In this document: positions 55,220-62,788 of the stretch, in pieces
How positions within the stretch are numbered: position 1 is the stretch's first letter
Layout of the letters: the number at the start of each line of letters is the position of its first letter
Origin: Bacteroidota bacterium
GTDB taxonomy: Bacteria; Bacteroidota; Bacteroidia; Chitinophagales; Chitinophagaceae
Assembly (NCBI GenBank): GCA_013288945.1
Contig: JABDAZ010000004.1
Span: forward strand, 20,800-84,799
Direction of reading: 5' to 3'
DNA: 64,000 bases
Notes under the pieces: generated by a model
Databases searched by the model: none
Told to the model about the DNA's origin: nothing
What the model saw: the letters and a program-made list of their open reading frames with translations, nothing else
Position numbers and translations under genes: made by a program

Positions 55220-55381
55220 GAAATTTTTATTAATAATTTTCCGAAGGTAAACTATAAATGCAAGTGCGTTTCGATGGTTCTCTTTTTTCTCTGAGAAACT
55301 CTGTGATGATTTTTTCATGCATCTCATTAATGCGTTGCATTTTCTTTTTTTCTTGATAAAAAAAGAAACAAAAAAATCCAA

Positions 55382-55533
55382 GGCTGCGAAACAAAAGCTA
55401 AAAATTCTGTTGCCGGCCTGAACGCAAAGAACTCGCCGCAAAATGGTATTGTTATTAATCACGAATGGCTCAAACAACTTTGCGTTCTTAACGGCCAGCA
55501 ACAGAATTTTCTTAACGCTTTTGTTTCGAGGCC
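55382..55533. repeat. Large imperfect palindrome, possible MITE- or REP-like element
   Basis: The left arm GGCTGCGAAACAAAAGC, AAAATTCTGTTG, CGGCC, ACGCAAAG is matched by the right arm CTTTGCGT, CGGCC, CAACAGAATTTT, GCTTTTGTTTCG in reverse complement, with short insertions, over arms of about 48 and 55 bases. The centre is ACTCGCCGCAAAAT to ATGGCTCAAAC. Confidence 0.8.
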
Positions 55534-55620
55534 GGAAAAAATGATAATAAAAAAAGTAAAAAATATCTTAATATCCAATATCGCAATATCAAATCCTGAT
55601 TTGCTGAATAAAGAAAAAAT

Positions 55621-55660
55621 GTACAAGAGTGCGACGCCAATGCAGATGAGCAGAGATTTA
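55621..55660 (+). repeat. Dispersed repeat D, copy 4
   Basis: GTACAAGAGTGCGACGCCAA then TGCAGATGAGCAGAGAT. It keeps the layout of copies 1 and 3 with scattered changes and lies between the large palindrome and the pdhB promoter. Confidence 0.8.
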
Positions 55661-55706
55661 ATGTTTGGTAAAACCCTATTTTACACATACGAGGTATTTT
55701 TGCTGA

Positions 55707-55740
55707 TTTGGGGCTTTCACGATATTTTTGCCACCTATAA
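55707..55740 (+). promoter_or_regulatory. Promoter of pdhB
   Basis: TTTG (55707-55710), 22 bases, TATTTTTG (55733-55740), ten bases before the ATG at 55751. Another TATTTTTG lies at 55695-55702 and may be a second start site. Confidence 0.6.
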
Positions 55741-55750
55741 ATTTTTACGA

Positions 55751-56737
55751 ATGAGACAAATTGCTTTTAGGGAAGCTATACGCGAGGCGATGAACGAGGA
55801 AATGCGCCGCGATGATCGTGTTTTTTTAATGGGCGAAGAAGTGGCTGAATACAACGGCGCTTATAAAGTGAGCCAGGGAATGCTGGATGAATTTGGCCCG
55901 AAACGCGTGATTGATACGCCGATTTCTGAATTGGGTTTTACTGCAGTTGCGGTTGGCGCTGCGCAAAATGGATTGCGCCCGATTGTTGAATATATGACAT
56001 GGAATTTTGCCGTGCTTGCATTGGATCAGATTTTAAATACAGCTTCCAAAATGCTTGCGATGAGCGGCGGACAAGTTGGTTGCCCGATTGTTTTTCGCGG
56101 GCCAAATGGATCTGCGGGACAACTTGGTGCGCAACACTCAACTGCTTTTGAAAGTTATTATGCAAATATTCCAGGTATAAAAGTAGTTTCTCCGAGCAAT
56201 GGATATGATGCAAAAGGTTTGCTGAAACAAGCCATCCGTTATGAAGAAGATCCTGTAATTTTTATGGAAGGTGAAACGACTTATGGAGATAAAAGTGATG
56301 TGCCGGAAGAAGAATATTATATTGAATTGGGCAAAGCTGATGTGAAAAGGCAGGGAAAAGATGTAACGATTGTCTCTTATAATAAAATGATGAAAGTTGC
56401 GCTGGGCGCGGCTTCTGAGCTGGAGAAAGAAGGCATTAGTGCGGAAGTGATTGATTTAAGAACGATTCGTCCGCTGGATTGGAAAACAATTTTAGAAAGT
56501 GTAAAGAAAACAAACCGTTTGGTAATTGTTGAAGAACAATGGCCGTTTGCATCTGTATCTTCTGAAATAACTTACAACATTCAGAAAGAAGGGTTTGATT
56601 ATTTGGATGCACCGATTCATAGAATTACTTCTGCTGATGCGCCTTTGCATTATGCACCAAATTTGGTAGCGCTTGCATTGCCAGATGTTGCAAGAACTGT
56701 GAAGTTGGTGAAAGAAGTGATGTACTTGAAAAAATAG
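55751..56737 (+). CDS. pdhB: Pyruvate (or 2-oxo acid) dehydrogenase E1 component, beta subunit
   Basis: 328 residues from the ATG at 55751 (MRQIAFREAIREAMNEEM), typical for the E1-beta subunit; the track adds 70 residues of repeat DNA. Transketolase-type pyrimidine domain: RVFLMGEEVAEYNGAYKVSQG with the thiamine-activating Glu, then VGAAQNGLRPIVEYM, FRGPNGSAGQLGAQHS, and the C-terminal VTIVSYNKMMKVALGAASELEKEGISAEVIDLRTIRPLDW. It forms the E1 heterotetramer with PdhA and oxidatively decarboxylates pyruvate. The alpha subunit is not in the window, so the subunits are encoded apart. A branched-chain E1-beta is the alternative. Confidence 0.92.
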   Translation: MRQIAFREAIREAMNEEMRRDDRVFLMGEEVAEYNGAYKVSQGMLDEFGPKRVIDTPISELGFTAVAVGAAQNGLRPIVEYMTWNFAVLALDQILNTASKMLAMSGGQVGCPIVFRGPNGSAGQLGAQHSTAFESYYANIPGIKVVSPSNGYDAKGLLKQAIRYEEDPVIFMEGETTYGDKSDVPEEEYYIELGKADVKRQGKDVTIVSYNKMMKVALGAASELEKEGISAEVIDLRTIRPLDWKTILESVKKTNRLVIVEEQWPFASVSSEITYNIQKEGFDYLDAPIHRITSADAPLHYAPNLVALALPDVARTVKLVKEVMYLKK

Positions 56738-56767
56738 TTGACAGTTCACAGATGGCAGTTGACAGTT
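56737..56767. repeat. Family-B repeat word at the pdhB 3' end
   Basis: TTGACAGTTCACAGATGGCA then GTTGACAGTT, overlapping the pdhB stop codon region. It matches the words at 19279 and 26536 but has no inverted partner here. Confidence 0.6.
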
Positions 56768-56792
56768 ATTTATATTATTAAATTCCTTAAAA

Positions 56793-56832
56793 AATATTAA
56801 TCCCGAAGCTGTAAAACTTCGGGATTAATATT
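56793..56832. terminator. Bidirectional terminator between pdhB and the 125-residue gene
   Basis: Perfect sixteen-base stem AATATTAATCCCGAAG / CTTCGGGATTAATATT with a CTGTAAAA loop and T/A runs on both sides. Confidence 0.92.
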
Positions 56833-56856
56833 TTTAAAACGATAAAATCGAATCAT

Positions 56857-57234
56857 TTAATTACCTCGTGACCTAATAAAATACATAGCTCTTTCTCCAG
56901 CTATTAATTTTGTAACTACATCATCCATTTTTATTATAGTAAATTCTTGTGTTGTTCCATTATCATAATTCAATTTAATTTTATTACCTACTAAATTATA
57001 TGAGCCGTAGGTAGTATTCGACCTGCCGCCTGGACCACCTTCTATTGTATAACCAAATGTTCCATTGGTATGTAAAGAAATGTTTATCACACCTTTTTCT
57101 GTACCGTTATACCTCGTTATTTGATTGTTAACGACAGTACGAATAGCAGATAAAGTTAAAACTACAGGTGGATTCTCTTGAGAATAGGCGAAAGCAAAAA
57201 AGCTTAATAAAAAGCTAGTTAGAATTGTTTTCAT
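56857..57234 (-). CDS. Small secreted protein of unknown function
   Basis: 125 residues. The signal peptide TILTSFLLSFFAFAYSQ is convincing. The mature part of about 105 residues has no cysteines and looks like an all-beta small domain: VINISLHTNGTFGYTIEGG, TYGSYNLVGNKIKLNYDNGTT, then EFTIIKMDD. The alternation of strands resembles lipocalin-like or DUF-type periplasmic domains (NGTF-WSYDLKGNKI patterns), but I do not recognise a family. Codon usage is more even than in neighbouring genes. It is a single gene with a terminator at its 3' end. Real gene likely; no function can be given. Confidence 0.65.
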   Translation of the reverse strand: MKTILTSFLLSFFAFAYSQENPPVVLTLSAIRTVVNNQITRYNGTEKGVINISLHTNGTFGYTIEGGPGGRSNTTYGSYNLVGNKIKLNYDNGTTQEFTIIKMDDVVTKLIAGERAMYFIRSRGN

Positions 57235-57373
57235 TAATGTTGATTTAATAATTAAGAAATGAATTTGTTATAAAGTTAGTTGTAAAATAGATTGCGATAT
57301 GATTATTAATAACACACATTTTTTTAAAGTGCTTAATGAATTATCACTATCATTGTCTTTTAAAAAAAATGTT

Positions 57374-58705
57374 ATGAAAAAATATTTTTTTATACTTGCG
57401 TTTATATGTTCTTCATTTTTTCTTTTTTCCCAAACAAATTATACGCCTTCGGCAGAAAACTTACAAGCCCGCAAATGGTTTGACAGCGCGCGTTTCGGCA
57501 TGTTTATTCATTGGGGTGCATTCAGCGTTCCCGGCGATGGCGAATGGGTAATGCAAACCAGAAAAATTCGTGTGGAAGAATATAAAAGGTTGCAACATAT
57601 TTTTAACCCAGTAGATTTTGATGCAGCGAAATGGGTTGCTGCTGCAAAAACTGCGGGCATGCAATACATTACATTAATAACCCGCCATCATGATGGTTTT
57701 AGTGATTTTGATACCAAGCAATCCGACTGGAAAATTACCAACACGCATTGGGGAAAAGATGCTGTGAAATTAATTGCAGATGAGTGTCATAAGCAAGGTT
57801 TAAAATTGTTTGTTTATTATTCATTGCTCGATTGGTACCGCGAAGATTATCCGCATGAAACGGGCCGCACGGGGCAATATTCTGGCAGAAAAGGCCACGG
57901 CGATTATGCAAGCTATTTGCAGTTTATGAAAAATCAATTGACAGAATTATTAACGAACTATGGAGAAATTGCCGGCGTTTGGTTTGATGGTTATTGGGAC
58001 CAAACTGCACCGGAAGGAAGTGAAGACAGAAGCTCGCGTATTGACTGGAAGCTGAATGAAATTTATGCACTAATACACAAGTTGCAACCGCAGGCATTAA
58101 TCGGAAACAACCATCACATGGCACCATTTGCCGGCGAAGATTTTCAAATGTTTGAACAGGATTTACCGGGAGAAAATACGTCCGGCTTAACCTTCCAGGA
58201 AGTATCTACAAAAATGCCGTTGGAATCGTGCATCACCATAAATGGTTCATGGGGTTTTAATATTACAGACACAAGTTATAAACCTGTAAAAGACCTTATT
58301 CATTTATTAATAAAAGATGCTGGTTATGGTGCAAACCTTTTATTAAATATCGGGCCTTTGCCGAATGGAGAAATTCAACCGGAGTTTACAGAAAGATTAA
58401 AAGCAATGGGCGATTGGTTAAAGATTAATGGAGAAACAATTTATGGAACGCAAGGCGGATATATGAAACCTCAAAGCTGGGGCGCCATTACAGAAAAAGG
58501 AAATAAAATTTACCTGCATCTCTTTAATAAAAATGAAGAGAAATTATTAATAAAATTTCCATACAAAATAAAAGCTGCTAAATTATTTGCAACAAATAAT
58601 GCGGTTAAATACCAGTTGGTTGCAGATGGTTATGTATTGTTTGATGTAAAAAATATTAATAAAGATGCGATTGATACGATTATAGAAATCGAAACGATAA
58701 AATAA
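57374..58705 (+). CDS. GH29 alpha-L-fucosidase
   Basis: 443 residues from the ATG at 57374 (signal peptide YFFILAFICSSFFLFSQ); the track adds 25 residues. GH29 landmarks: FGMFIHWGAFSVPGDGEWVM, ITRHHDGFSDFDTKQSDW with the substrate-binding His pair, LKLFVYYSLLDWYREDYP, and GVWFDGYWDQ whose Asp is the probable nucleophile. The C-terminal NGETIYGTQGG segment and a beta domain follow. It releases fucose from glycans by a retaining mechanism in the periplasm or outside. No SusCD pair or fucose-utilisation genes are adjacent, so it acts as an orphan enzyme. The start gives a good signal peptide. Confidence 0.92.
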   Translation: MKKYFFILAFICSSFFLFSQTNYTPSAENLQARKWFDSARFGMFIHWGAFSVPGDGEWVMQTRKIRVEEYKRLQHIFNPVDFDAAKWVAAAKTAGMQYITLITRHHDGFSDFDTKQSDWKITNTHWGKDAVKLIADECHKQGLKLFVYYSLLDWYREDYPHETGRTGQYSGRKGHGDYASYLQFMKNQLTELLTNYGEIAGVWFDGYWDQTAPEGSEDRSSRIDWKLNEIYALIHKLQPQALIGNNHHMAPFAGEDFQMFEQDLPGENTSGLTFQEVSTKMPLESCITINGSWGFNITDTSYKPVKDLIHLLIKDAGYGANLLLNIGPLPNGEIQPEFTERLKAMGDWLKINGETIYGTQGGYMKPQSWGAITEKGNKIYLHLFNKNEEKLLIKFPYKIKAAKLFATNNAVKYQLVADGYVLFDVKNINKDAIDTIIEIETIK

Positions 58706-58728
58706 TTTTTGATATAAAAATAAAAACA

Positions 58729-58761
58729 AAAAAATCCCGGTTTTTACGCCGGGATTTTTTT
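58729..58761. terminator. Terminator after the fucosidase gene
   Basis: AAAAAAATCCCGG / CCGGGATTTTTTTT, perfect stem with a TTTTTACG loop. It can act for the fucosidase and for the convergent small ORF. Confidence 0.9.
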
Positions 58762-58790
58762 TGATCAATGTTCATATACTACCAAGATTT

Positions 58791-58928
58791 TTATAGAAAT
58801 ACTTTTACTGCTGTATTAAATAATATCAAAAACACATAAACAAAACCCAACAAAAAACAGCCGAAAATGATTAACTTAAAAAACAATTTGCGTGGCGCAT
58901 GAAAGTGGATTGGAGGGTTGGTTTTCAT
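58791..58928 (-). CDS. Predicted 45-residue single-helix membrane peptide
   Basis: An ORF below the track length limit: MKTNPPIHFHAPRKLFFKLI followed by a strongly hydrophobic stretch (IIFGCFLLGFVYVFLILF) and a short tail. A basic, proline-containing N-terminus before one membrane helix suits a small inner-membrane protein. The gene points toward the terminator at 58729. A possible promoter is TTTG, 20 bases, TATTTTG about 70 bases upstream on the same strand, one base short of the consensus -7 box. It could also be chance: AT-rich DNA easily codes for hydrophobic runs. I see no homologous family. Confidence 0.45.
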   Translation of the reverse strand: MKTNPPIHFHAPRKLFFKLIIFGCFLLGFVYVFLILFNTAVKVFL

Positions 58929-59117
58929 AAAGGGTAATTTGGATTATAAACATGGGTTTCTGAAATACGATTAACAAAATTTCTGATTAACACCTACAAA
59001 ATACTTCATCGTTTTTTTATTTGCAAAGCAATTTTACTAAGGGATTGTACTCTTTTTTTTTAAGATAATTTTTTGATGTTTTTATAATTGCTTCTATGAG
59101 GTTCGGTTTCATATTGT

Positions 59118-59125
59118 TATTTTTG
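59118..59125 (+). promoter_or_regulatory. -7 box of the response-regulator operon
   Basis: TATTTTTG, exact TAnnTTTG, 59 bases before the ATG at 59185. No clean -33 match. Confidence 0.4.
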
Positions 59126-59184
59126 AAGATTAATCAGAAAGATTCCTTTCTGTTTTTATTCCTTATTAAATATTGTTAAAGCAC

Positions 59185-60348
59185 ATGTCGAGCATTTTAA
59201 TTATTGATGATGAAAAAGCAATCCGCAAAACCCTTGGCGAAATTTTATCTTACGAAGGTTATAAAATGGAAGAGGCTTCTGACGGCGAAGAAGGATTGAA
59301 AAAATTTAAAGACAAAGAATACGATGTTGTTTTGTGTGATATCAAAATGCCAAAAATGGATGGCATTGAGTTTTTAGAAAAAGCAAAAGAAATAAATCCG
59401 GACATTCCCATCATTATGATTTCCGGCCACGGCACAATAGAAACCGCTGTGGAAGCCGTGAAAAAAGGTGCGTACGATTATATTTCAAAACCGCCGGATT
59501 TAAACCGTTTATTAATAACAATCAGAAACGCAACAGATAAAACTTCTTTGGTTGCAGAAACAAAAGTGCTTAAAAGGCGCGTTGCAAAAACGCAGGAAAT
59601 GGTTGGCGCATCTGCCGGTATTTTAAAAATTAAAGAAACGATTGAAAAAGTTGCACCAACAGATGCACGCATTTTAGTAACGGGTGAAAATGGTGTCGGC
59701 AAAGAATTGGTGGCAAGATGGGTGCATGAAAAAAGCAATCGCGTTACCGCGCCATTAATAGAAGTAAATTGCGCAGCCATACCAAGTGAATTGATAGAAA
59801 GCGAATTGTTTGGCCATGAAAAAGGATCGTTTACATCTGCATTAAAACAACGCATCGGAAAATTTGAGCAGGCAAATGGCGGCACATTATTTTTAGATGA
59901 AATCGGCGACATGAGCCTGAGTGCGCAGGCAAAAGTTTTGCGTGCATTGCAGGAAGGAAAAATTACGCGCGTTGGCGGCGATAAGGATATAAGTGTGGAT
60001 GTGCGCGTGATTGCTGCAACCAATAAAGATTTATTAAAAGAAGTAGAAGAAAAAAATTTCCGGCTCGATTTATACCATCGTTTAAGTGTGATTATTATTC
60101 ACGTTCCTTCATTAAATGAACGCAATGATGATATTCCATTGTTGGTAGATAAATTTTTATCAGACATCTGCAGCGATTATGGTACGTCAAAAAAAGCTAT
60201 TGATGATGATGCAATAAAGGCTTTGCAAAAACATAACTGGACGGGCAACATCCGCGAACTGAGAAATGTTGTTGAACGATTAATCATTCTCTCTGGCAAA
60301 ATTATTAATAAAAATGATGTTGAAAATTATGTGCTTCCGCAAAAATAA
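59185..60348 (+). CDS. NtrC-type response regulator (receiver-AAA) without DNA-binding domain
   Basis: 387 residues from the ATG at 59185. The receiver domain (1-118) has the acidic pair DDE, the phospho-acceptor Asp52 in LCDIKMP, and the Lys of ISKPPD. The sigma-54-activator AAA domain has Walker A GENGVGKE, GHEKGSFTSALKQRIGKFEQANGG, Walker B GTLFLDEIGDMS and R-finger region RLDLYHRLSV. The loop that is GAFTGA in true activators reads GSFTSA (214-219), and the protein ends soon after WTGNIRELRNVVERLI, with no Fis-type helix-turn-helix. This form appears to be conserved in Bacteroidota. It may act through a partner or without sigma-54. No histidine kinase is adjacent. Confidence 0.9.
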   Translation: MSSILIIDDEKAIRKTLGEILSYEGYKMEEASDGEEGLKKFKDKEYDVVLCDIKMPKMDGIEFLEKAKEINPDIPIIMISGHGTIETAVEAVKKGAYDYISKPPDLNRLLITIRNATDKTSLVAETKVLKRRVAKTQEMVGASAGILKIKETIEKVAPTDARILVTGENGVGKELVARWVHEKSNRVTAPLIEVNCAAIPSELIESELFGHEKGSFTSALKQRIGKFEQANGGTLFLDEIGDMSLSAQAKVLRALQEGKITRVGGDKDISVDVRVIAATNKDLLKEVEEKNFRLDLYHRLSVIIIHVPSLNERNDDIPLLVDKFLSDICSDYGTSKKAIDDDAIKALQKHNWTGNIRELRNVVERLIILSGKIINKNDVENYVLPQK

Positions 60349-60359
60349 TTTGATAAATA

Positions 60360-61022
60360 ATGAAGCGGATTTATTGCATAAGTGGTTTAGGCGCAGATGA
60401 AAGAATTTTTTCAAAATTAAAAATTGCTGGAGTTGAATTAAAATACTTGCAATGGTTTACACCGGAAAAAAATGAAAGCATTGATTCTTATGCAAAAAGA
60501 ATGAGTTTGCAGATAGATGATGAAAACCCTGTATTAATGGGCGTTTCATTTGGTGGCATGATGGCTGTAGAAATTGCAAAACATATCCCGGCACAAAAAA
60601 TTATTTTATTATCAAGTATAAAATCACACAAAGAAATGCCGCGGTGGATGAAACTTTGCGGCCAGCTAAAATTGAATAAAATTGCTCCCGCAAGAAGGCC
60701 GTTTAAATGGATGGCAGGTTTTGAAAATAATTTTTTAGGAACGCAAAGCAAAGAAGAAGAAAACCTCGCAAACGAATTTCGGCAAACAATAGATCCTATT
60801 TATTTGCATTGGGCAATCGCCACCATTATCAATTGGAAAAATGAAATCGTTCCTTCCAACATATTTCAAATACATGGAACAAACGATAAAACATTTCCCA
60901 TAAAAAATATTCGCCCAACACACATCATTTATAACGCCGGCCATTTTATGGTAATGAACCGCGCGGATGAAATTAGTTTGCTGATTGGTGAAATCATTAA
61001 TTCGTTTGCCAATGGCCGATGA
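60360..61022 (+). CDS. Alpha/beta hydrolase
   Basis: 220 residues. The nucleophile elbow GVSFGGMMAVEIAKH carries the catalytic Ser; IFQIHGTNDKTFP supplies the acid Asp and YNAGHFMVMNRA the His. The N-terminus MKRIYCISGLGADERIF is a typical short alpha/beta-hydrolase start with an oxyanion-hole SGLG. It is cytoplasmic, and the substrate is unknown (esterase, lipase or peptidase are possible). It lies 11 bases after the response-regulator gene, so the two are one operon. The last codons (NSFANGR) and the stop fall inside a family-C repeat word, GCCAATGGCCGATGATCGTT, so the natural C-terminus may have been changed by that repeat. Confidence 0.88.
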   Translation: MKRIYCISGLGADERIFSKLKIAGVELKYLQWFTPEKNESIDSYAKRMSLQIDDENPVLMGVSFGGMMAVEIAKHIPAQKIILLSSIKSHKEMPRWMKLCGQLKLNKIAPARRPFKWMAGFENNFLGTQSKEEENLANEFRQTIDPIYLHWAIATIINWKNEIVPSNIFQIHGTNDKTFPIKNIRPTHIIYNAGHFMVMNRADEISLLIGEIINSFANGR

Positions 61023-61045
61023 TCGTTGGCCGAATATAATTTTGT
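61005..61045. repeat. Family-C repeat word at the hydrolase 3' end
   Basis: GCCAATGGCCGATGATCGTT then GGCCGAA; supplies the last codons and the TGA stop of the preceding gene. Related words are at 9070 and 19320. Confidence 0.6.
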
Positions 61046-61112
61046 CAATGAACACCAGCCAACGTTTAACGTACATCAATTTTAATCTTCACTCATCCGC
61101 TTTTAGCAAAAC

Positions 61113-61140
61113 TTTCGCCGCTAATATTTTGGTGGCGAAA
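61113..61140. promoter_or_regulatory. Inverted repeat across the -33 region of lepB
   Basis: TTTCGCCGCTAA / TTGGTGGCGAAA: perfect seven-base ends TTTCGCC / GGCGAAA within a 28-base dyad with mismatches near the centre. It overlaps the -33 TTTG, so a protein bound here would control lepB. Confidence 0.45.
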
Positions 61141-61157
61141 TTATTATGGTATTTTTG
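61128..61157 (+). promoter_or_regulatory. Promoter of lepB
   Basis: TTTG at 61128-61131, 18 bases, TATTTTTG at 61150-61157. The start ATG at 61182 lies 24 bases on; the earlier ATG at 61146 falls upstream of the -7 box and cannot be used by this transcript. Confidence 0.7.
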
Positions 61158-61181
61158 CCCGGATTTAAAAAAAATTTATTA

Positions 61182-62723
61182 ATGACCCATCATGAATTGT
61201 TGACAGTAATCCTTATCGGGTTGCTGTTAGTTATACTTCCTTCAATCGGTTTATATGGAATGTTTCGCAAAGCCGGCGTTCCTGCATGGAAAGGCCTTGT
61301 TCCATATTATAATTTCTGGACGATGCTCGAAATTGCAAAACGCCCAAAATATTGGTTTTTATTAATGCTCATCCCGGTAGTTGGCTGGTTTATCGCTCTT
61401 GGAATTTGCGTGGAATTTGTAAAAACATTCAACAAATTTAAATTGTACCAGCATGCACTTACGGTGTTTGCGGGCATGTTTTATTTTCCATATATCGGTT
61501 TTAATAAAAAAGACAAATTCGTTGGAACTGATGTTGTAAAAAAACATAAAAAATCCGGCGCACGCGAGTGGATTGATGCTGGTGTTTTCGCAATAGTTGC
61601 AGCTACATTAATACGCACATTTGTTTTTGAAGCATATGTTATTCCAACTGGTTCTATGGAAAAAACATTGTTGGTTAATGATTTTTTATTTGTAAGCAAA
61701 TTCAGTTACGGCCCGCGTATTCCAAATACTCCGCTGGCAATTCCGTTTGTTCACCATGCATTGCCATTTTCAAATGCGCCATCTTATTTGGAGTGGATTA
61801 AAATCCCTTACACGCGCTGGTTTCCAAGTGCTGTGAAAAGAAATGATGTGGTTGTTTTCAATTTTCCCGCAGGCGATACGATTATTAATAAAGATGAATA
61901 TCAATCTGCACATCCATATTACGATGTGGCGCGCGAATTAGGAAATGGAAATATTGATATCGGCAGAAAAGTTATTTTAAACGATCCTGATCAATATCCA
62001 TTAATCGTTTACCCGGTTGATAAACAGGAAAATTATATTAAACGTTGTGTTGGCGCACCCGGCGACACGATTGAAATTAAAGAAGATGTTGTTTATATAA
62101 ATAGTTTAATGCAGGAACCGCCGCCTTTTTCGCAATTGCATTATATAGTTACCACCGGCGGCCAGCAATTGGATGCGGACGTGATGAAAGAAGAATATGA
62201 TTTGGATGCCGACAAAGGTGAATACGCAACTGAAATGGGCAACCAGAATTTATTTTCTATGGCATTAACGCCGACTTCAAAAAATAAAATGATTAAGGCC
62301 GGCATTATAAAAAATATTAAAGTAGATCATAGTTATAATGGCGGCGGCGGATCTGTTTTTCCTTATGATGATTTGCACAAATGGACGCGTGAAAATCTTG
62401 GCCCGGTTTGGATACCAAAAAAGGGTTCGATCATTACATTAACGCCGCAAAATTTTAGTATTTATGAACGCGCAATCCGCAGGTATGAAGGCAATACTTT
62501 AGAAGAAAAAAATGGTAGTTATTTCATTAATAATAAACAAACAAACCAGTACACTTTTAAAATGGATTATTTCTGGATGATGGGCGATAACCGCCAGGAT
62601 TCGCAGGATTCACGCTATTGGGGATTTGTTCCCGAAGATCATATTGTTGGCGAAGCTTCTTTAATATGGATGAGCTACGACAAAGGTTTGCGCTGGAGCA
62701 GGATATTTAAAAAGATTAAGTAA
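61182..62723 (+). CDS. lepB: Signal peptidase I with extra N-terminal membrane segments
   Basis: 513 residues from the ATG at 61182 (MTHHELLTVILIG); the longer start is excluded by the promoter position. Type I signal peptidase removes signal peptides at the outer face of the inner membrane. The Ser nucleophile is Ser158 in PTGSMEKTL, and the Lys general base lies in the region of ENYIKRCVGAPGD. The last box is MMGDNRQDSQDSRYWG. About 120 N-terminal residues with three hydrophobic helices precede the usual anchor. A large insertion between boxes C and D (residues about 300-440) makes it longer than E. coli LepB. Bacteroidota enzymes are often long. Confidence 0.92.
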   Translation: MTHHELLTVILIGLLLVILPSIGLYGMFRKAGVPAWKGLVPYYNFWTMLEIAKRPKYWFLLMLIPVVGWFIALGICVEFVKTFNKFKLYQHALTVFAGMFYFPYIGFNKKDKFVGTDVVKKHKKSGAREWIDAGVFAIVAATLIRTFVFEAYVIPTGSMEKTLLVNDFLFVSKFSYGPRIPNTPLAIPFVHHALPFSNAPSYLEWIKIPYTRWFPSAVKRNDVVVFNFPAGDTIINKDEYQSAHPYYDVARELGNGNIDIGRKVILNDPDQYPLIVYPVDKQENYIKRCVGAPGDTIEIKEDVVYINSLMQEPPPFSQLHYIVTTGGQQLDADVMKEEYDLDADKGEYATEMGNQNLFSMALTPTSKNKMIKAGIIKNIKVDHSYNGGGGSVFPYDDLHKWTRENLGPVWIPKKGSIITLTPQNFSIYERAIRRYEGNTLEEKNGSYFINNKQTNQYTFKMDYFWMMGDNRQDSQDSRYWGFVPEDHIVGEASLIWMSYDKGLRWSRIFKKIK

Positions 62724-62730
62724 TCTTCTG

Positions 62731-62776
62731 AATTGTGAATGGTGAATTTTCTATTCACGATTCACCATTCACCATT
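62731..62776. repeat. Family-A hairpin between lepB and cdd
   Basis: AATTGTGAATGGTGAAT, a TTTCT loop, then ATTCACGATTCACCATTCAC; the arms match as GTGAAT units. The same word as at 31208 and inside ribF. The ORF-track start of cdd is within it. Confidence 0.75.
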
Positions 62777-62788
62777 GACAATACACTT

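Larger units (their letters stand above)
55220..55750. other. 531-bp intergenic region with large palindrome and repeat D
   Basis: Contains a GAGAAACTCTGTGATGA word, a T/A-rich hairpin near 55350, the large imperfect palindrome 55382-55533, an AAAAAGT-like run, repeat D copy 4 and the pdhB promoter. The ORF-track extensions of cvfB and pdhB through it are not coding in appearance. Confidence 0.75.
58706..59184. other. 479-bp intergenic region with terminator, micro-ORF and promoter
   Basis: Contains the fucosidase terminator, a 45-codon minus-strand ORF at 58791-58928 and the -7 box of the response-regulator gene. The rest shows no recognisable element. Confidence 0.65.

Noticed and set aside
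55220-55501. 94-residue extension of cvfB into repeat-rich DNA
   Set aside because: The extension is read from the left repeat region; the internal ATG gives the normal S1 start.
59478-60023. 181-residue minus-strand ORF inside the response-regulator gene
   Set aside because: Exact antisense shadow of a gene with intact catalytic motifs.
62735-62788. 18-residue extension of cytidine deaminase
   Set aside because: Encoded by a GTGAATGGTGAAT hairpin; the ATG at 62789 gives the normal length.
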